Part shown: positions 18,863 to 27,594 of the stretch, piece by piece
Numbering within the stretch: position 1 is the stretch's first letter
Layout: the number at the start of each line of letters is the position of its first letter
Origin: an uncultured bacterium
GTDB lineage: Bacteria; Pseudomonadota; Alphaproteobacteria; CAJXXZ01; 1604HC
NCBI GenBank assembly: GCA_913063285.1
Contig: CAJXXZ010000002.1
Location: 62,001-126,000 of the forward strand
Length of the DNA: 64,000 nt
Reading direction: 5' to 3'
The notes under the pieces: generated by a model
What the model saw: the letters and a program-made list of their open reading frames with translations, nothing else
The model's database searches: none
Told to the model about the DNA's origin: nothing
Program-made: the position numbers and the translations under genes

Positions 18863-19333
18863 TTATAAATTTTTATTGATAAGATTGGATACTCCTACAG
18901 AAACAATTAATGCTACGGCTAAATCTAACCACCATATTAATTTAAATAGCATATTAGTTACAATTGAAATATGTGTTATTTCTGGAATAATAAAGCCACA
19001 AAATATCCATAAAAATGTAGCTATTAATACAATTAATCTACTATTTGATATCAAATAATTTTGATATGCAAAGCCAAATAATACTCCAGCAGGAAAACCA
19101 CCAACAATTCCATGATCTCCTATGTAACATAGATATAAACATAAAAAATACCATAATATTGATAAAATATTTTCATATAAAATAAATAATAATAAACTGC
19201 TAAGTACATAACAAGCATAAAGAGGCTCTGTGCGTAGTAAAAAAGTAATCGCAAGCCATTTCATACAGTCTAATATCAAATTATTCATTATAATTTCTAT
19301 TACCATCTTGAAAGTTTTTATCATAATATGCAA
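18863..19333 (-). CDS. Small multi-pass membrane protein, unknown function
   Basis: Up to 156 aa with about four to five hydrophobic segments (for example MKWLAITFLL, LYACYVLSSLLLFILY, ILWYFLCLYLCYIG, LIVLIATFLWIFCGFII, LAVALIVSVGVSNLI) and a central GDHGIVGGFPAGVLFGF turn. I do not recognise a family. The first codons (MHIMIKTFKMVIEI) may not be translated; a start at the later ATG (19285, MNNLILDC) is equally possible, and no clear Shine-Dalgarno decides it. It is divergent from the peroxiredoxin and tail-to-head with rpsT. It could be a transporter accessory or an envelope protein. Confidence 0.6.
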   Translation of the reverse strand: MHIMIKTFKMVIEIIMNNLILDCMKWLAITFLLRTEPLYACYVLSSLLLFILYENILSILWYFLCLYLCYIGDHGIVGGFPAGVLFGFAYQNYLISNSRLIVLIATFLWIFCGFIIPEITHISIVTNMLFKLIWWLDLAVALIVSVGVSNLINKNL

Positions 19334-19355
19334 TATATAATTGATTGGAGAAATT

Positions 19356-19886
19356 ATGTTATCTATAAATGATAAATTTCCTGAATTTAACTTGACCGCT
19401 GTAACATCAAGTAATGCATTTGAGCAAATATCTAATGATACATATGCAACAAAGTGGAAAGTATTTTTCTTTTATCCAAAGAATTTTACCTTTATATGTC
19501 CAACAGAACTAATTCGCTTTAATGAAATGTATGATGATTTTGCAAATCAAAATACACAAATTATGGGATGTAGTACTGATTCAGAGTTTTCACATCTAGC
19601 TTGGAAAAAGCATAATACCAAGTTATCAAATTTAAAATATTCTCTTTTATCTGATATAAAACATGATCTAAGTAGTAAATTAGGTATCTTATCTGAAGGA
19701 GTGTCTCAAAGAGCAACCTTTGTAGTAGATTTAAAAGATGAAATTCGATTTGTAATGGTCACAGATATGAGTGTAGGAAGAAATGTGAAAGAGGTACTAC
19801 GAGTTGTACAAGCATTACAAGCAAATAAATTATGTGGATGCGAGTGGAAGCCTGGTGATAAATATGTATCTGATTTAAATGATTAG
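19356..19886 (+). CDS. AhpC/TSA-family 2-Cys peroxiredoxin
   Basis: Reduces peroxides using a cysteine thiol. The peroxidatic Cys48 lies in FTFICPTE (family F-x-CP-T-E), with Arg downstream in GVSQRATFVVD. A CGC pair near the C-terminus (Cys160 and Cys162 in KLCGCEWKPGD) is the likely resolving site, as in the AhpC group with a CxWxPG ending. GGAG at 19347-19350 lies 5 nt before the ATG at 19356, so I prefer this over the upstream TTG at 19341; the protein is 176 aa. It is convergent with priA. Confidence 0.92.
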   Translation: MLSINDKFPEFNLTAVTSSNAFEQISNDTYATKWKVFFFYPKNFTFICPTELIRFNEMYDDFANQNTQIMGCSTDSEFSHLAWKKHNTKLSNLKYSLLSDIKHDLSSKLGILSEGVSQRATFVVDLKDEIRFVMVTDMSVGRNVKEVLRVVQALQANKLCGCEWKPGDKYVSDLND

Positions 19887-19896
19887 ATAATTAGTA

Positions 19897-21903
19897 TTAA
19901 AAAAAGTTATGAGGATCCACGTCTACTAAAATTTGAATTTTATTTGGTAATGCTATACTTTGAAGCCATTTTTTGACTATCGGCTGCATTATAAACCCTC
20001 TTTTACATGTTAGTAATATTGATTGTCGAAATGAATTTTTATATTTATGTAAAGGAGTTGCTGTTGGTCCATAAATTGTAATAAAATCTGTATTTTGCCA
20101 AGCATCTCTAAGTTTTTTTGCAAACACTTCGGCCTCAAGTGCAGATGGAGCAGAAATAATAATATTTATTAATCTATAATACGGAGGTAAATCATATTTT
20201 TCTCTTTCTAGTAACTCATTTTTAGCCCAAAGATTATAATTTGCTTTTTTTAATAATTCAAATGATTGATTATCTTTTTGTACTTGAATTAATACTTGAC
20301 TTGGCTTATCACCTCGACCACAACGTCCTTTTACCTGTGTCAATAATTGATACATTCTCTCAGAATATCTTGGATCTAATGAATAGTTTGAAAAATCACC
20401 CTGTAATATTCCTACTAGCGTCAAATTTTCAAAATGATATCCTTTGGAAAAAATTTGTGTTGCTATTATGATATCAATTTCATTTTGTGATATTTTATAT
20501 AGGTATTTTTTAAATTCATTCGCCGAAATATCACTACTTAACATTGCAATTTTCGCTTTTGAAAACATTTTTTTACATTCAAGTAAAACTTTTTCAACTC
20601 CTATACCAAAAAATTTCCATTTTGTTCCTTGACAATTTTTACATTGCTTTGGTAAAGAAGCTTTATTTAAGCAAAAACTACAATGTGTCCATCCTTGATA
20701 ATGATAACTTAAAGATGAAGAGCAAAAATCACAATATAGACATGTATAACAATCAGAACATAAAATTGTAGAAGCAAAACCTCTTCGATTAATAAATAAT
20801 AATGATTGCTCACCTTTTTTTAAGTTATCAATGATTTTATACTTTAATTTGTCGCTCATCCACTCACTATTTTTTAATTTTATTATTTCAACAGGAACTT
20901 GAGTATTTTCTCTTCTACTTAATCGTAATAACTGATATGATCTATTTTTAATTTGATGACAGCTTTCAAGAGATGGTGTAGCTGAAACTAAAATAATTGG
21001 TATATCATATTGTTTAGCTAATAGAATTGCCATATCTCTTGCATGATATATTGAATTGGTATTTTGTTTATATGAGCTGTCATGCTCTTCATCAATAATT
21101 ATACAACCTAAATTTTTATACGGTAACCATAGTGCAGATCTAGCTCCAACAATCACTCCAGGTTCTTCTTTTATTGCCCAATGCCAAATTATATTTTTTA
21201 AAAATGCAGAACATTTTGAATGCCATACATGCGAATGTACTTTAAATCTATCAAAAAATCTTTGTAACCAAACATCAATTAATGCTACTTCAGGTAACAA
21301 CACTAATATTTTCTTTTTTTGCAACCAAATTTGATAAATCATCTCAAAATATACATCTGTCTTTCCAGATCCAGTCACACCTTGCAAAAAATAAATTTGA
21401 AATTTGTGAAATTTTACTGCTTGAATTGCTAGTAATTGATCTGAGGTTAATGATAAATTGCATTTTGAACTAGGATTAGGAATACAAGTACTAAATATAT
21501 CACCTAAGCGTATTAATTTACGTAATGATATAGATTTAAATTGTTTTAAAAGTTCATAAATTGATATTAGTTCTTCATTTTTATTAAAATAACTACCTAA
21601 AGCTTTCGCTTGTAAATTTTTCTGCAATATTAAATTTAATACTTCTCCAAATGATAATAAATTATAATCAGCAACTTTTACCATCCAATAATATATATTT
21701 TTAGGTAATGAAAATGAGTATATTTTTGTAATTTTCTTATATTCTATTTCATTTTGACAAACTTCTCCAGGCACTGTAATACCAATGCTGATTACTTTAC
21801 CAATTTCAGCTTGTACAACTGTGAAATTTTTTATAAAACGATCGCTAAGATATGTATATTTTTTAGACCACTTAAAGGGAAAGGTAACATTAACTTTAAA
21901 CAT
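19897..21903 (-). CDS. priA: Primosomal protein N' (PriA helicase)
   Basis: Superfamily 2 DNA helicase that reloads the replisome at collapsed forks. Walker A is GVTGSGKTDVYFEM, the DEAH-type motif is IIIDEEHDSSYKQ, and the preceding block is VGARSALWLPYKNLG. A zinc-binding region at about residues 385-440 holds eight cysteines in CxxC pairs (CSDCYTCLYCDFC ... CSFC ... CKNC). Motif V/VI is IIATQIFSKGYHFENLTLVG. At 668 aa it is in the normal range. It starts 9 bp after the preceding ORF and is probably the last gene of the trcR-dnaQ-rnd-orf-priA operon. Confidence 0.95.
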   Translation of the reverse strand: MFKVNVTFPFKWSKKYTYLSDRFIKNFTVVQAEIGKVISIGITVPGEVCQNEIEYKKITKIYSFSLPKNIYYWMVKVADYNLLSFGEVLNLILQKNLQAKALGSYFNKNEELISIYELLKQFKSISLRKLIRLGDIFSTCIPNPSSKCNLSLTSDQLLAIQAVKFHKFQIYFLQGVTGSGKTDVYFEMIYQIWLQKKKILVLLPEVALIDVWLQRFFDRFKVHSHVWHSKCSAFLKNIIWHWAIKEEPGVIVGARSALWLPYKNLGCIIIDEEHDSSYKQNTNSIYHARDMAILLAKQYDIPIILVSATPSLESCHQIKNRSYQLLRLSRRENTQVPVEIIKLKNSEWMSDKLKYKIIDNLKKGEQSLLFINRRGFASTILCSDCYTCLYCDFCSSSLSYHYQGWTHCSFCLNKASLPKQCKNCQGTKWKFFGIGVEKVLLECKKMFSKAKIAMLSSDISANEFKKYLYKISQNEIDIIIATQIFSKGYHFENLTLVGILQGDFSNYSLDPRYSERMYQLLTQVKGRCGRGDKPSQVLIQVQKDNQSFELLKKANYNLWAKNELLEREKYDLPPYYRLINIIISAPSALEAEVFAKKLRDAWQNTDFITIYGPTATPLHKYKNSFRQSILLTCKRGFIMQPIVKKWLQSIALPNKIQILVDVDPHNFF

Positions 21904-21912
21904 GTATTATTA

Positions 21913-22635
21913 TCATACCTTTAAATAGCAAAATTCGCGACTTTCTCCAACTTTTAATGTAAACATTCTATTACCATGTGGAGTCTTCCATAATAATTGA
22001 ACTGCACTATCTTCACATTCTAAAATGAATAGATTTTTCCAAGGTAATGAGCTGTTTTGCTGAAACCAAATACCATTTATACAAACTTGCCATGTATCAC
22101 CCACTTTTGCTACACATTCCACTTCAAGTGTAAATGTATTACTAAAATCATAAATATTTAAGCAGTCATTATATTTTATACATGCACTATACTTCCATGA
22201 TATATGAACATGATTTTTATTATCTCGCTTAAATCTTTTTAAAACTTGTATGCTACCAAAAGGTGAATTTTGAATCATTTCTTCTAACTTTTTCTCATCA
22301 TCAATTTGCAAGTCAAAATGCTTTTCAATAAAGTCATCATCAATTTGAATTGTTCTTAAACATCGAATTTTAATATCTGAATCAAAGGAAAATATCCATA
22401 AAATACAATATTTTTCCACTAATTTAGGTGGAGCCCATTTAATCCACGTAGATTTATTTTGAGAAATATAGTCAAATTGATTTTGTAAAGCTACTTTTTG
22501 CTCTCTTAATACTTTACATCCATTTGATATCTCTCTAAAAGAAATATATTGTAAAATAAGTCCGATTGTACTCGCAACACTAAGCCCAATTAATAGAAAT
22601 ACTCTACCGATTAACACTGATTTAAATATTATCAT
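21913..22635 (-). CDS. Single-pass membrane protein, unknown function
   Basis: 240 aa with a short cytoplasmic N-terminus, one transmembrane helix (about residues 8-29, VLIGRVFLLIGLSVASTIGL), a short helical stalk, and a presumably periplasmic mixed alpha/beta domain ending VGESREFCYLKV. I do not recognise a family. It sits between rnd and priA, 30 bp after rnd. The topology resembles assembly-platform proteins of pilus/secretion systems (GspC or PilP/PilO class), and the window encodes other parts of such a system, but nothing in the sequence proves the link. Confidence 0.6.
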   Translation of the reverse strand: MIIFKSVLIGRVFLLIGLSVASTIGLILQYISFREISNGCKVLREQKVALQNQFDYISQNKSTWIKWAPPKLVEKYCILWIFSFDSDIKIRCLRTIQIDDDFIEKHFDLQIDDEKKLEEMIQNSPFGSIQVLKRFKRDNKNHVHISWKYSACIKYNDCLNIYDFSNTFTLEVECVAKVGDTWQVCINGIWFQQNSSLPWKNLFILECEDSAVQLLWKTPHGNRMFTLKVGESREFCYLKV

Positions 22636-22665
22636 AATTTTTCAAAAACTTTAATAGAATATTAA

Positions 22666-23706
22666 TTATTTTAATGGGGTATACACAACTTTGCTGTTTC
22701 GTACCTGTAATACAAAATTTCCACTTAAAAACGATTCTACTATTTTTCCAAATAATTCATATCTCCAACTATGTAGTATATCTTGCGGTAGTTGCAAATT
22801 TTGCTCAATAAATCTTAAGTTGGAAGTGGTGCAAATCCACTCTGAGGGTAATTGTACTTCATCACTTACTAAATTACGTAGCACATAAAGAGAATGATAT
22901 AAATTATTATTAAATGTAGTTTTTTGCATTTTTAAAGATGAAAGAATTTCAAAAACTGATTTTGCTTCAGAATGTAATGATGCAGGCAAAATTTTATATA
23001 TAGAATCAATATTAACATCAGATAAGTTACGCAATATATGAGTTTTATCAGCAGTAATTACCTTTGAAGCTGGTAAATTTTGCTTACGAGCTAAAGAATC
23101 ACGCCAACTTTGTAAAGCGTCTGCTTTTTTGTTTTGATATGATCTTGCTGTCTCATCAATAGTCCACTGTACATATCTCGAATCAAGAAATAGTAATTTA
23201 AATTCATGGTATAATTCTATAAGATAACGAACATCATCTTGAGCATAAGTTATTGCTGTTTCAGGTAAAGGACGAGTTTTCCAATTTCTATACTGCTCAT
23301 ATTTTGATATTTTTTTGTTCAGTAATTGATTTACAAGTTTTTGATAAGAAATATTTAATCCTAAACGAGAAAATGCAGCAGCAATTTGTGTATCAAAACA
23401 TGGATATGGAATAATTTGAAATTCCTCATTTAATAATCTTGTATCATGAAAACTTGCGTGACCTATTTTTAATATATGTTCATTATGAAACATATCAACA
23501 AGCTCTTTAGGAAAATTTTTACTTTTTAGTATATCTATCACACAAATCTCTTCGCCAAAATTAATCTGTAAAAGAGATAATGTTGGAAAGTACGTATTTG
23601 TTGAAAAAAATTCGGTATCAAATGCTAGATATTGACTATTTCTATTGCGTATTAAACATTCGCGCATTTCACTTTCTGTCTCAATATAAGTTATGATATG
23701 ACTCAT
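22666..23706 (-). CDS. rnd: Ribonuclease D
   Basis: 3'-5' exoribonuclease that trims tRNA and other stable RNA 3' ends. The DEDD exonuclease motifs are visible: AFDTEFFSTNTYFP (Exo I), LKIGHASFHDTRLL (Exo II region) and YAQDDVRYLIELY (Exo III with Tyr). An HRDC-type helical domain follows at about 205-290 (SWRDSLARKQNLPASKVITA). At 346 aa it is standard. Starts 1 nt after the dnaQ stop, so it is co-transcribed. With CCA-less tRNA genes in the window, 3' processing before CCA addition is required. Confidence 0.9.
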   Translation of the reverse strand: MSHIITYIETESEMRECLIRNRNSQYLAFDTEFFSTNTYFPTLSLLQINFGEEICVIDILKSKNFPKELVDMFHNEHILKIGHASFHDTRLLNEEFQIIPYPCFDTQIAAAFSRLGLNISYQKLVNQLLNKKISKYEQYRNWKTRPLPETAITYAQDDVRYLIELYHEFKLLFLDSRYVQWTIDETARSYQNKKADALQSWRDSLARKQNLPASKVITADKTHILRNLSDVNIDSIYKILPASLHSEAKSVFEILSSLKMQKTTFNNNLYHSLYVLRNLVSDEVQLPSEWICTTSNLRFIEQNLQLPQDILHSWRYELFGKIVESFLSGNFVLQVRNSKVVYTPLK

Positions 23707-23707
23707 G

Positions 23708-24310
23708 TTATAATAATTTTCTTTTATTGTATTCTACACAATCTTCTTCCTGTAATTTTTCAAATAAATCTTGAGATTTTGGAGCAACCATTGGAATGTA
23801 GGTTTTTGCAAGAATAGTAGCATCACCTAATGCTCCATGACGATCAAATACAGGTACATTAAAACGACTAGTCAATGCATCAAGGCTTACTGAAGAATGA
23901 GGATATTTACTTTTGGCTATCTCTAAACTATCAATTACTATATTGGTTAACTGCTGTTTTCCTATACGCTGTAACTCCATATTTAAAAATGAAATATCAA
24001 ATTTAGCATTATGTATTATCAAAATCTCATTCTTAATAAATCTTAAAAAATCATCAACAATATTTGAAAAGAGTGGCTTTGTACTTAAAAATTCATCTGA
24101 TAGTCCATTTACTTTTTGCGCCTGCTCACTCATTTTGTTATGTGGCTTTAAATACGTATGATATATCTCATTTGTTACAGCTCCATCTTTCATAATTACA
24201 CATCCAATTTCTACAACAGAATTATCATCAGGTGTTAATCCTGTAGTTTCTATATCAAGAGCAATACTTTTTGTTAAAGATTTCATTAACGTAAATTTAT
24301 CAATGCTCAC
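23708..24310 (-). CDS. dnaQ: DNA polymerase III epsilon subunit / DnaQ-like 3'-5' exonuclease
   Basis: Proofreading exonuclease. Exo I is IALDIETTGLTPDDNSVVEI, Exo II is LIIHNAKFDISFLNMEL, and Exo III-epsilon is DRHGALGDATILAKTY, giving the DEDDh set of residues. At 200 aa it is slightly shorter than E. coli epsilon, with a brief C-terminal segment that may still bind DnaE. The ATG at 24310 overlaps the trcR stop (ATGA); the second ATG, eight codons later, is possible but lacks this coupling. Confidence 0.92.
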   Translation of the reverse strand: MSIDKFTLMKSLTKSIALDIETTGLTPDDNSVVEIGCVIMKDGAVTNEIYHTYLKPHNKMSEQAQKVNGLSDEFLSTKPLFSNIVDDFLRFIKNEILIIHNAKFDISFLNMELQRIGKQQLTNIVIDSLEIAKSKYPHSSVSLDALTSRFNVPVFDRHGALGDATILAKTYIPMVAPKSQDLFEKLQEEDCVEYNKRKLL

Positions 24311-24939
24311 TCTTCCTCTTCTTTTGTATCAAACTCTTCTTCAAAATCTGAAAATAGATCAATATCGGTATCATCAAAGTCTGTGTTCTCTTCTGTTTTG
24401 CTGATGCTATCTTCATTTACAATTTTTTCAATATAGCGTTTTCTGATAGGTTCTTTTTTGGTTATTGTTTTTAATAAATTCTGCAAAGTCTCATTTCTAC
24501 ATAACCCTAATACAATTGGATTATGTATACTTGTGATTGAATGTTGAGATTCTCTTACTAATGATACCTTTTTTTTATTAGTGCCAAGTAAAAATGCAAT
24601 GTTAGCGTCAGATAAGTCTGAATGATTTGATATTAACCATTTTATACAGCCTGGTAAATATCTTTGTAAATGTCTGGGAATTTTTTTTCTAACATCTTTT
24701 TCTGTATGAGGCTTTTTTAATGTTAAATTTTGATCAGCTTCACATCTTTGAATTTCTTCCCAAGTAAGCTGCTCATTATCAATAGGATTTGTAGGCCTAA
24801 GAGAATTATTAAAGTTATCTCTTAATGCCATTAGATCTAAAATTGATAGATTACAAAATTCAGACACTTGTTTATCAGATAAGCTGGTGTTTTGAATCAA
24901 CCATAATGCAGTTCCTTTTGGAGATAAAACCCTAGACAT
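24307..24939 (-). CDS. trcR: TrcR-type cell-cycle transcriptional regulator (DUF1013)
   Basis: Alphaproteobacteria-specific regulator first described in the CtrA/GcrA-era cell-cycle network. Visible family blocks: PKGTALWLIQNTSLSDKQVS at the N-terminus, then PTNPIDNEQLTWEEIQRCEA, LISNHSDLSDANIAFLLGTN (helix-turn-helix-like) and IHNPIVLGLC. The C-terminus is a very acidic tail (FSDFEEEFDTKEEEE). First gene of an operon with dnaQ, rnd, an unknown ORF and priA, linking a cell-cycle regulator with replication and repair genes. A GAGGA lies 4 nt before the ATG. It is divergent from dapB. Confidence 0.85.
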   Translation of the reverse strand: MSRVLSPKGTALWLIQNTSLSDKQVSEFCNLSILDLMALRDNFNNSLRPTNPIDNEQLTWEEIQRCEADQNLTLKKPHTEKDVRKKIPRHLQRYLPGCIKWLISNHSDLSDANIAFLLGTNKKKVSLVRESQHSITSIHNPIVLGLCRNETLQNLLKTITKKEPIRKRYIEKIVNEDSISKTEENTDFDDTDIDLFSDFEEEFDTKEEEE

Positions 24940-25019
24940 AATTCCTCACTTTTTTAAGTATAACATGGGAACTATTTATAGTACATACTTGCATTATATG
25001 ATAACTTAAACTAAATCGT

Positions 25020-25700
25020 ATGAAAATTGGCATTTTAGGAGCAAATGGAAAAATGGGACGTGCAATTGTACAAGAATGTAAAAATTTACAAATCGTCTGT
25101 AATGCATATATAAAAGCAACTCATACAAAATTTGCAAAAGAATATAATTTAACGAATGGCGTTCATATTTATTATGACCTTGAACAAGTAGCATATGATT
25201 CGAATGTGCTCATAGATGTATCTTGTGCGCAACATGCTCATTTACATTGCTCTGTTGCCGAAAAGTATAATTTGCCTATAATAATTGGCACAACACCTCA
25301 TGAAAATGAAAATTTTATAAACTTTAACTGTCCAATTTTAATGGCTGCCAATTTTTGTATTAGTTGGCATTATCTTCAGCAAGCAATATGTAATATTTCA
25401 AAACGTAATTTACATACAACATGTATTCAAGAGATTCATCATTCTCAAAAAAAGGACGCTCCTTCAGGAACTGCTAAATCACTTGCAAAATTATTAAATT
25501 ATGATGAATCACATATTCAAAGTTTAAGAGCTGGTCCTTTTGTATCTTCTCACAATGTTACTTTAGTAAATAAAGAGGAATACATGATGATTTCACATCA
25601 AGTATATTCAAGAACAATATATGCAAAGGATGCTTTATATCTTGCAAATTTAATGATAGAAAAAAAAGCTGGTATTTATACTCTAAATATTCTTATATAA
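25020..25700 (+). CDS. dapB: 4-hydroxy-tetrahydrodipicolinate reductase
   Basis: NAD(P)H-dependent step of the lysine/meso-diaminopimelate pathway; DAP is needed for peptidoglycan cross-links. The N-terminal nucleotide-binding loop is GILGANGKMGRAIVQE. The active-site block is IQEIHHSQKKDAPSGTAKSL (family E-x-HH-x-x-K-x-DAPSGTA). At 226 aa it is shorter than the typical ~270, mostly in loops, as is common in reduced genomes. dapA lies at the right edge of the window, so the pathway genes are scattered. Confidence 0.93.
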   Translation: MKIGILGANGKMGRAIVQECKNLQIVCNAYIKATHTKFAKEYNLTNGVHIYYDLEQVAYDSNVLIDVSCAQHAHLHCSVAEKYNLPIIIGTTPHENENFINFNCPILMAANFCISWHYLQQAICNISKRNLHTTCIQEIHHSQKKDAPSGTAKSLAKLLNYDESHIQSLRAGPFVSSHNVTLVNKEEYMMISHQVYSRTIYAKDALYLANLMIEKKAGIYTLNILI

Positions 25701-25771
25701 TATATAAAAAATATATCATATAATTTACCATACATTAACTATATACCTCTATTATGTTAATAGGAGGAAAA

Positions 25772-26308
25772 ATGAAAAAATATATATCAATATATTTCGC
25801 TCTTTTAGGAGTCTGCACAGCAAATGTAGGTCAATTAAATGATGGTCATGATCATTACTATGCAACTGCACCTCAGGAACATCATGAGTACGGCGACATG
25901 CATGAAGAGGAAGTGTATCACTTACTGATGGCTATACATGAATTAATTCCTATAATAAAAGATCATGTTTATCTAATGAATGCACACAAAAAGCATGGTA
26001 AAAAAGTGGGAATGACTCATATTAACAGATCAGCACATGTCGGACATGTAGGTGATGGATTTGATAACTACTATGCAAATGCACATCAGATGCATACAGA
26101 GTATGGTCATGCTCACCAATCAGAAATAGAGCATTTGATTCCAATGGTAATGCAGATGTTACATTTGGCACTCAAGCATAGTAAGTTAGGTCATGCTCAC
26201 AGATCACATGGAAAAGAGGTTGCTATGACTCATTGTCAAAGAGTTGCATATGCAAAAAATATGCTACAAAATGCTATGTGTAATAATAAAATGCAAAAGT
26301 GTAATTAG
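25772..26308 (+). CDS. Exported His-rich protein with an internal duplication
   Basis: A perfect ribosome binding site AGGAGG lies 5 nt before the ATG at 25772, which begins a signal peptide (MKKYISIYFALLGVCTA). The frame opens at 25754, but that start lacks a site. The mature part is two tandem repeats of about 75-80 residues. Repeat 1 begins GHDHYYATAPQEHHEYGDMH and ends near KVGMTHINRSAHVGH. Repeat 2 begins GFDNYYANAHQMHTEYGHAH and ends near EVAMTHCQRVAYAK. Both are extremely rich in His, with Met and Tyr, suggesting metal binding (Cu, Zn or Ni) in the periplasm or outside the cell; that role is inference. No known family recognised. It opens the accessory island that also holds three small exported proteins. 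Confidence 0.75.
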   Translation: MKKYISIYFALLGVCTANVGQLNDGHDHYYATAPQEHHEYGDMHEEEVYHLLMAIHELIPIIKDHVYLMNAHKKHGKKVGMTHINRSAHVGHVGDGFDNYYANAHQMHTEYGHAHQSEIEHLIPMVMQMLHLALKHSKLGHAHRSHGKEVAMTHCQRVAYAKNMLQNAMCNNKMQKCN

Positions 26309-26700
26309 AAGTAAATACATTTAGTCAACATCAACTATTTATACAAAAATATCAAGGATTTAGATCAAAAAATCATAGAGCATTGCATCTCAATATTACA
26401 AATACAATTTCAAATATTGAGAATGATGAAGAATTTAGAAAAATGATATTATATAAAAATATTTCCAACAACGAATGATAAAAGTTGTGTATATATGATT
26501 ATAATTTATATCAAATGTAAATAAGTAGTGAATATAAAAAAATATATTTATTCAATTTACATTATTAAAAAATATAGATTATAATATAAACATATGTGTA
26601 TATCTAATTTTAGATTAAATCAAATAATAAAATTTAAAAAAACCTATATAGTTAACTATTATTCAATATTTTACTAATACTATAAAAATAAGGAGAAAAA
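26309..26700. other. Intergenic stretch with a possible gene relic
   Basis: At about 26309-26479 a plus-strand frame of 56 codons (EVNTFSQHQLFIQKYQGFRS..., ending ILYKNISNNE) is open but has no start codon, and looks like a gene remnant. The right part (from 26614) is the upstream half of the repeated promoter cassette described separately. Confidence 0.35.
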
Positions 26701-26771
26701 ATGAAAAAAACCTTTCGTTTCACATCACTTTTAGTTGTGAGTTTTTTATTTATATCATCAAGTAATGCTCT
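26614..26771 (+). repeat. Promoter/signal-peptide cassette, copy 1
   Basis: About 155 bp covering the upstream region, ribosome binding site (AAGGAG) and signal-peptide codons, closely matched by 27233-27391 and 27595-27741 and by a decayed copy near 28140-28260. It contains the perfect palindrome ATAGTTAACTAT at 26648-26659. Confidence 0.85.
26648..26659 (+). promoter_or_regulatory. Palindrome ATAGTTAACTAT, putative operator (copy 1)
   Basis: A perfect 12-bp inverted repeat, identical at 27266-27277 and 27618-27629. A possible -35 (TTAACT) lies inside it, 18 nt from an AATACT/GATACT-type -10, so a protein bound here would overlap RNA polymerase. Binding factor unknown. Confidence 0.5.
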
Positions 26772-27105
26772 TGTTGCTGCTGGTGCTGGTGCTGCTGCTC
26801 GTTCTGTTGCTGGTTCTGCTGCTCGTTATAGTGTCGCTTCTACTCGTCCTGTTGGCCTTTATTCTGGACCTACTTATCAAAGGAGACCTCAGGCCTCTCC
26901 TCAAGCACAAGATGTTCATAGATCTAGACAACTTATGTATCAATCGCATCCTGAACTAACTTCACAATCCAGACAAAATACTAGAACATCACAATCCAAA
27001 CCAAACCCTTTTAACGGTACTCAGAATACTCAAGTTAAAAAAAGAGAATCAAAAAAATATGGACCTACACGTGATGAAATGTTTGTAGACGCGAGAAAGT
27101 TTTAA
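26701..27105 (+). CDS. Small exported basic protein, family member 1
   Basis: 134 aa. TAAGGAG precedes the ATG by 6 nt. The signal peptide is KKTFRFTSLLVVSFLFISSS with a likely signal-peptidase I site after SSNA (residue 23). The mature part starts with a low-complexity Ala/Gly stretch (LVAAGAGAAARSVAGSAARY), then a Gln/Ser/Arg-rich region, and ends DEMFVDARKF. It is basic, probably disordered, and without Cys. I do not recognise it. Upstream DNA and signal peptide are shared with the next two genes while the mature sequences differ, typical of a tandem-duplicated secreted family under diversification. A secreted effector or surface protein is possible but unproven. Confidence 0.7.
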   Translation: MKKTFRFTSLLVVSFLFISSSNALVAAGAGAAARSVAGSAARYSVASTRPVGLYSGPTYQRRPQASPQAQDVHRSRQLMYQSHPELTSQSRQNTRTSQSKPNPFNGTQNTQVKKRESKKYGPTRDEMFVDARKF

Positions 27106-27232
27106 CTACTTATATAGTAATATATAAAAATATGAAGTAAATTTACAAACATGAAATTCAGCATCTTATACTCATCAGCAAACACATTAAAATCACAACT
27201 ACTCAGTATTAAACAAACTTTTGTATTGAATA

Positions 27233-27391
27233 ATTAAATCAAATAATAAAATTTAAAAAAACTGTATAGTTAACTATTATTCAATATTGTCCTGATACTA
27301 TAAAATAAGGAGAAAAAATGAGAAAAATCTTTCGTTTCACATCAATTTTAGTTATGAGTTTTTTATTCACAGAATCAAGTAATGCTCTTAC
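27233..27391 (+). repeat. Promoter/signal-peptide cassette, copy 2
   Basis: Second copy, with palindrome ATAGTTAACTAT at 27266-27277 and AAGGAG before the ATG at 27318. It is nearly identical to copy 1 from 27233 through the codons for SSNAL. Confidence 0.85.
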
Positions 27392-27527
27392 AGGTCGTGC
27401 TGGCTCTACAAGCTTGAGAAATGCGAGACATAAGGTTCAAGCACAAAAAAGTCAGTCTACATCACAAAGAATGTTTCAGACTTCAAATGGTTGTGGAGTA
27501 AGTGTACAGCGTTCAAAAACTTTCTAA
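27318..27527 (+). CDS. Small exported basic protein, family member 2
   Basis: 69 aa. The signal peptide (RKIFRFTSILVMSFLFTESS, cleavage after NA) differs from member 1 by a few residues. The mature part is only about 45 aa, basic, Ser/Gln/Arg-rich, with one Cys (NGCGVSVQRSKTF). Downstream, at 27558-27592, a stretch matches the 3' end and following DNA of member 1 (27090-27125), so this gene is probably a shortened duplicate whose original end survives as noncoding DNA. Confidence 0.65.
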   Translation: MRKIFRFTSILVMSFLFTESSNALTGRAGSTSLRNARHKVQAQKSQSTSQRMFQTSNGCGVSVQRSKTF

Positions 27528-27594
27528 ACAATACAAATCATAAAATATATTTATAATAGAGAGACTTTTAACTATTTATATAGTATATATCAAC

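Noticed and set aside
17000-18900. Replication origin next to dnaA
   Set aside because: I looked for clustered TTATNCACA-type boxes in the decayed region beside dnaA and in the rpsT gap and found only isolated near-matches (for example TTATCACAA near 16514). dnaA position alone does not mark oriC in alphaproteobacteria.
26651-26665. CtrA box in the exported-family promoter
   Set aside because: TTAACTATTATTCAA comes close to TTAA-N7-TTAA but has TCAA in the second half in all three copies. The palindrome is the better-supported element.
26765-26959. Open frame of almost pure Leu/Val overlapping exported-protein gene 1
   Set aside because: It is a +1 shadow of the GCT/GGT-rich low-complexity stretch (Ala/Gly in the real frame), and lacks its own ribosome binding site; the real frame has AAGGAG and a signal peptide.
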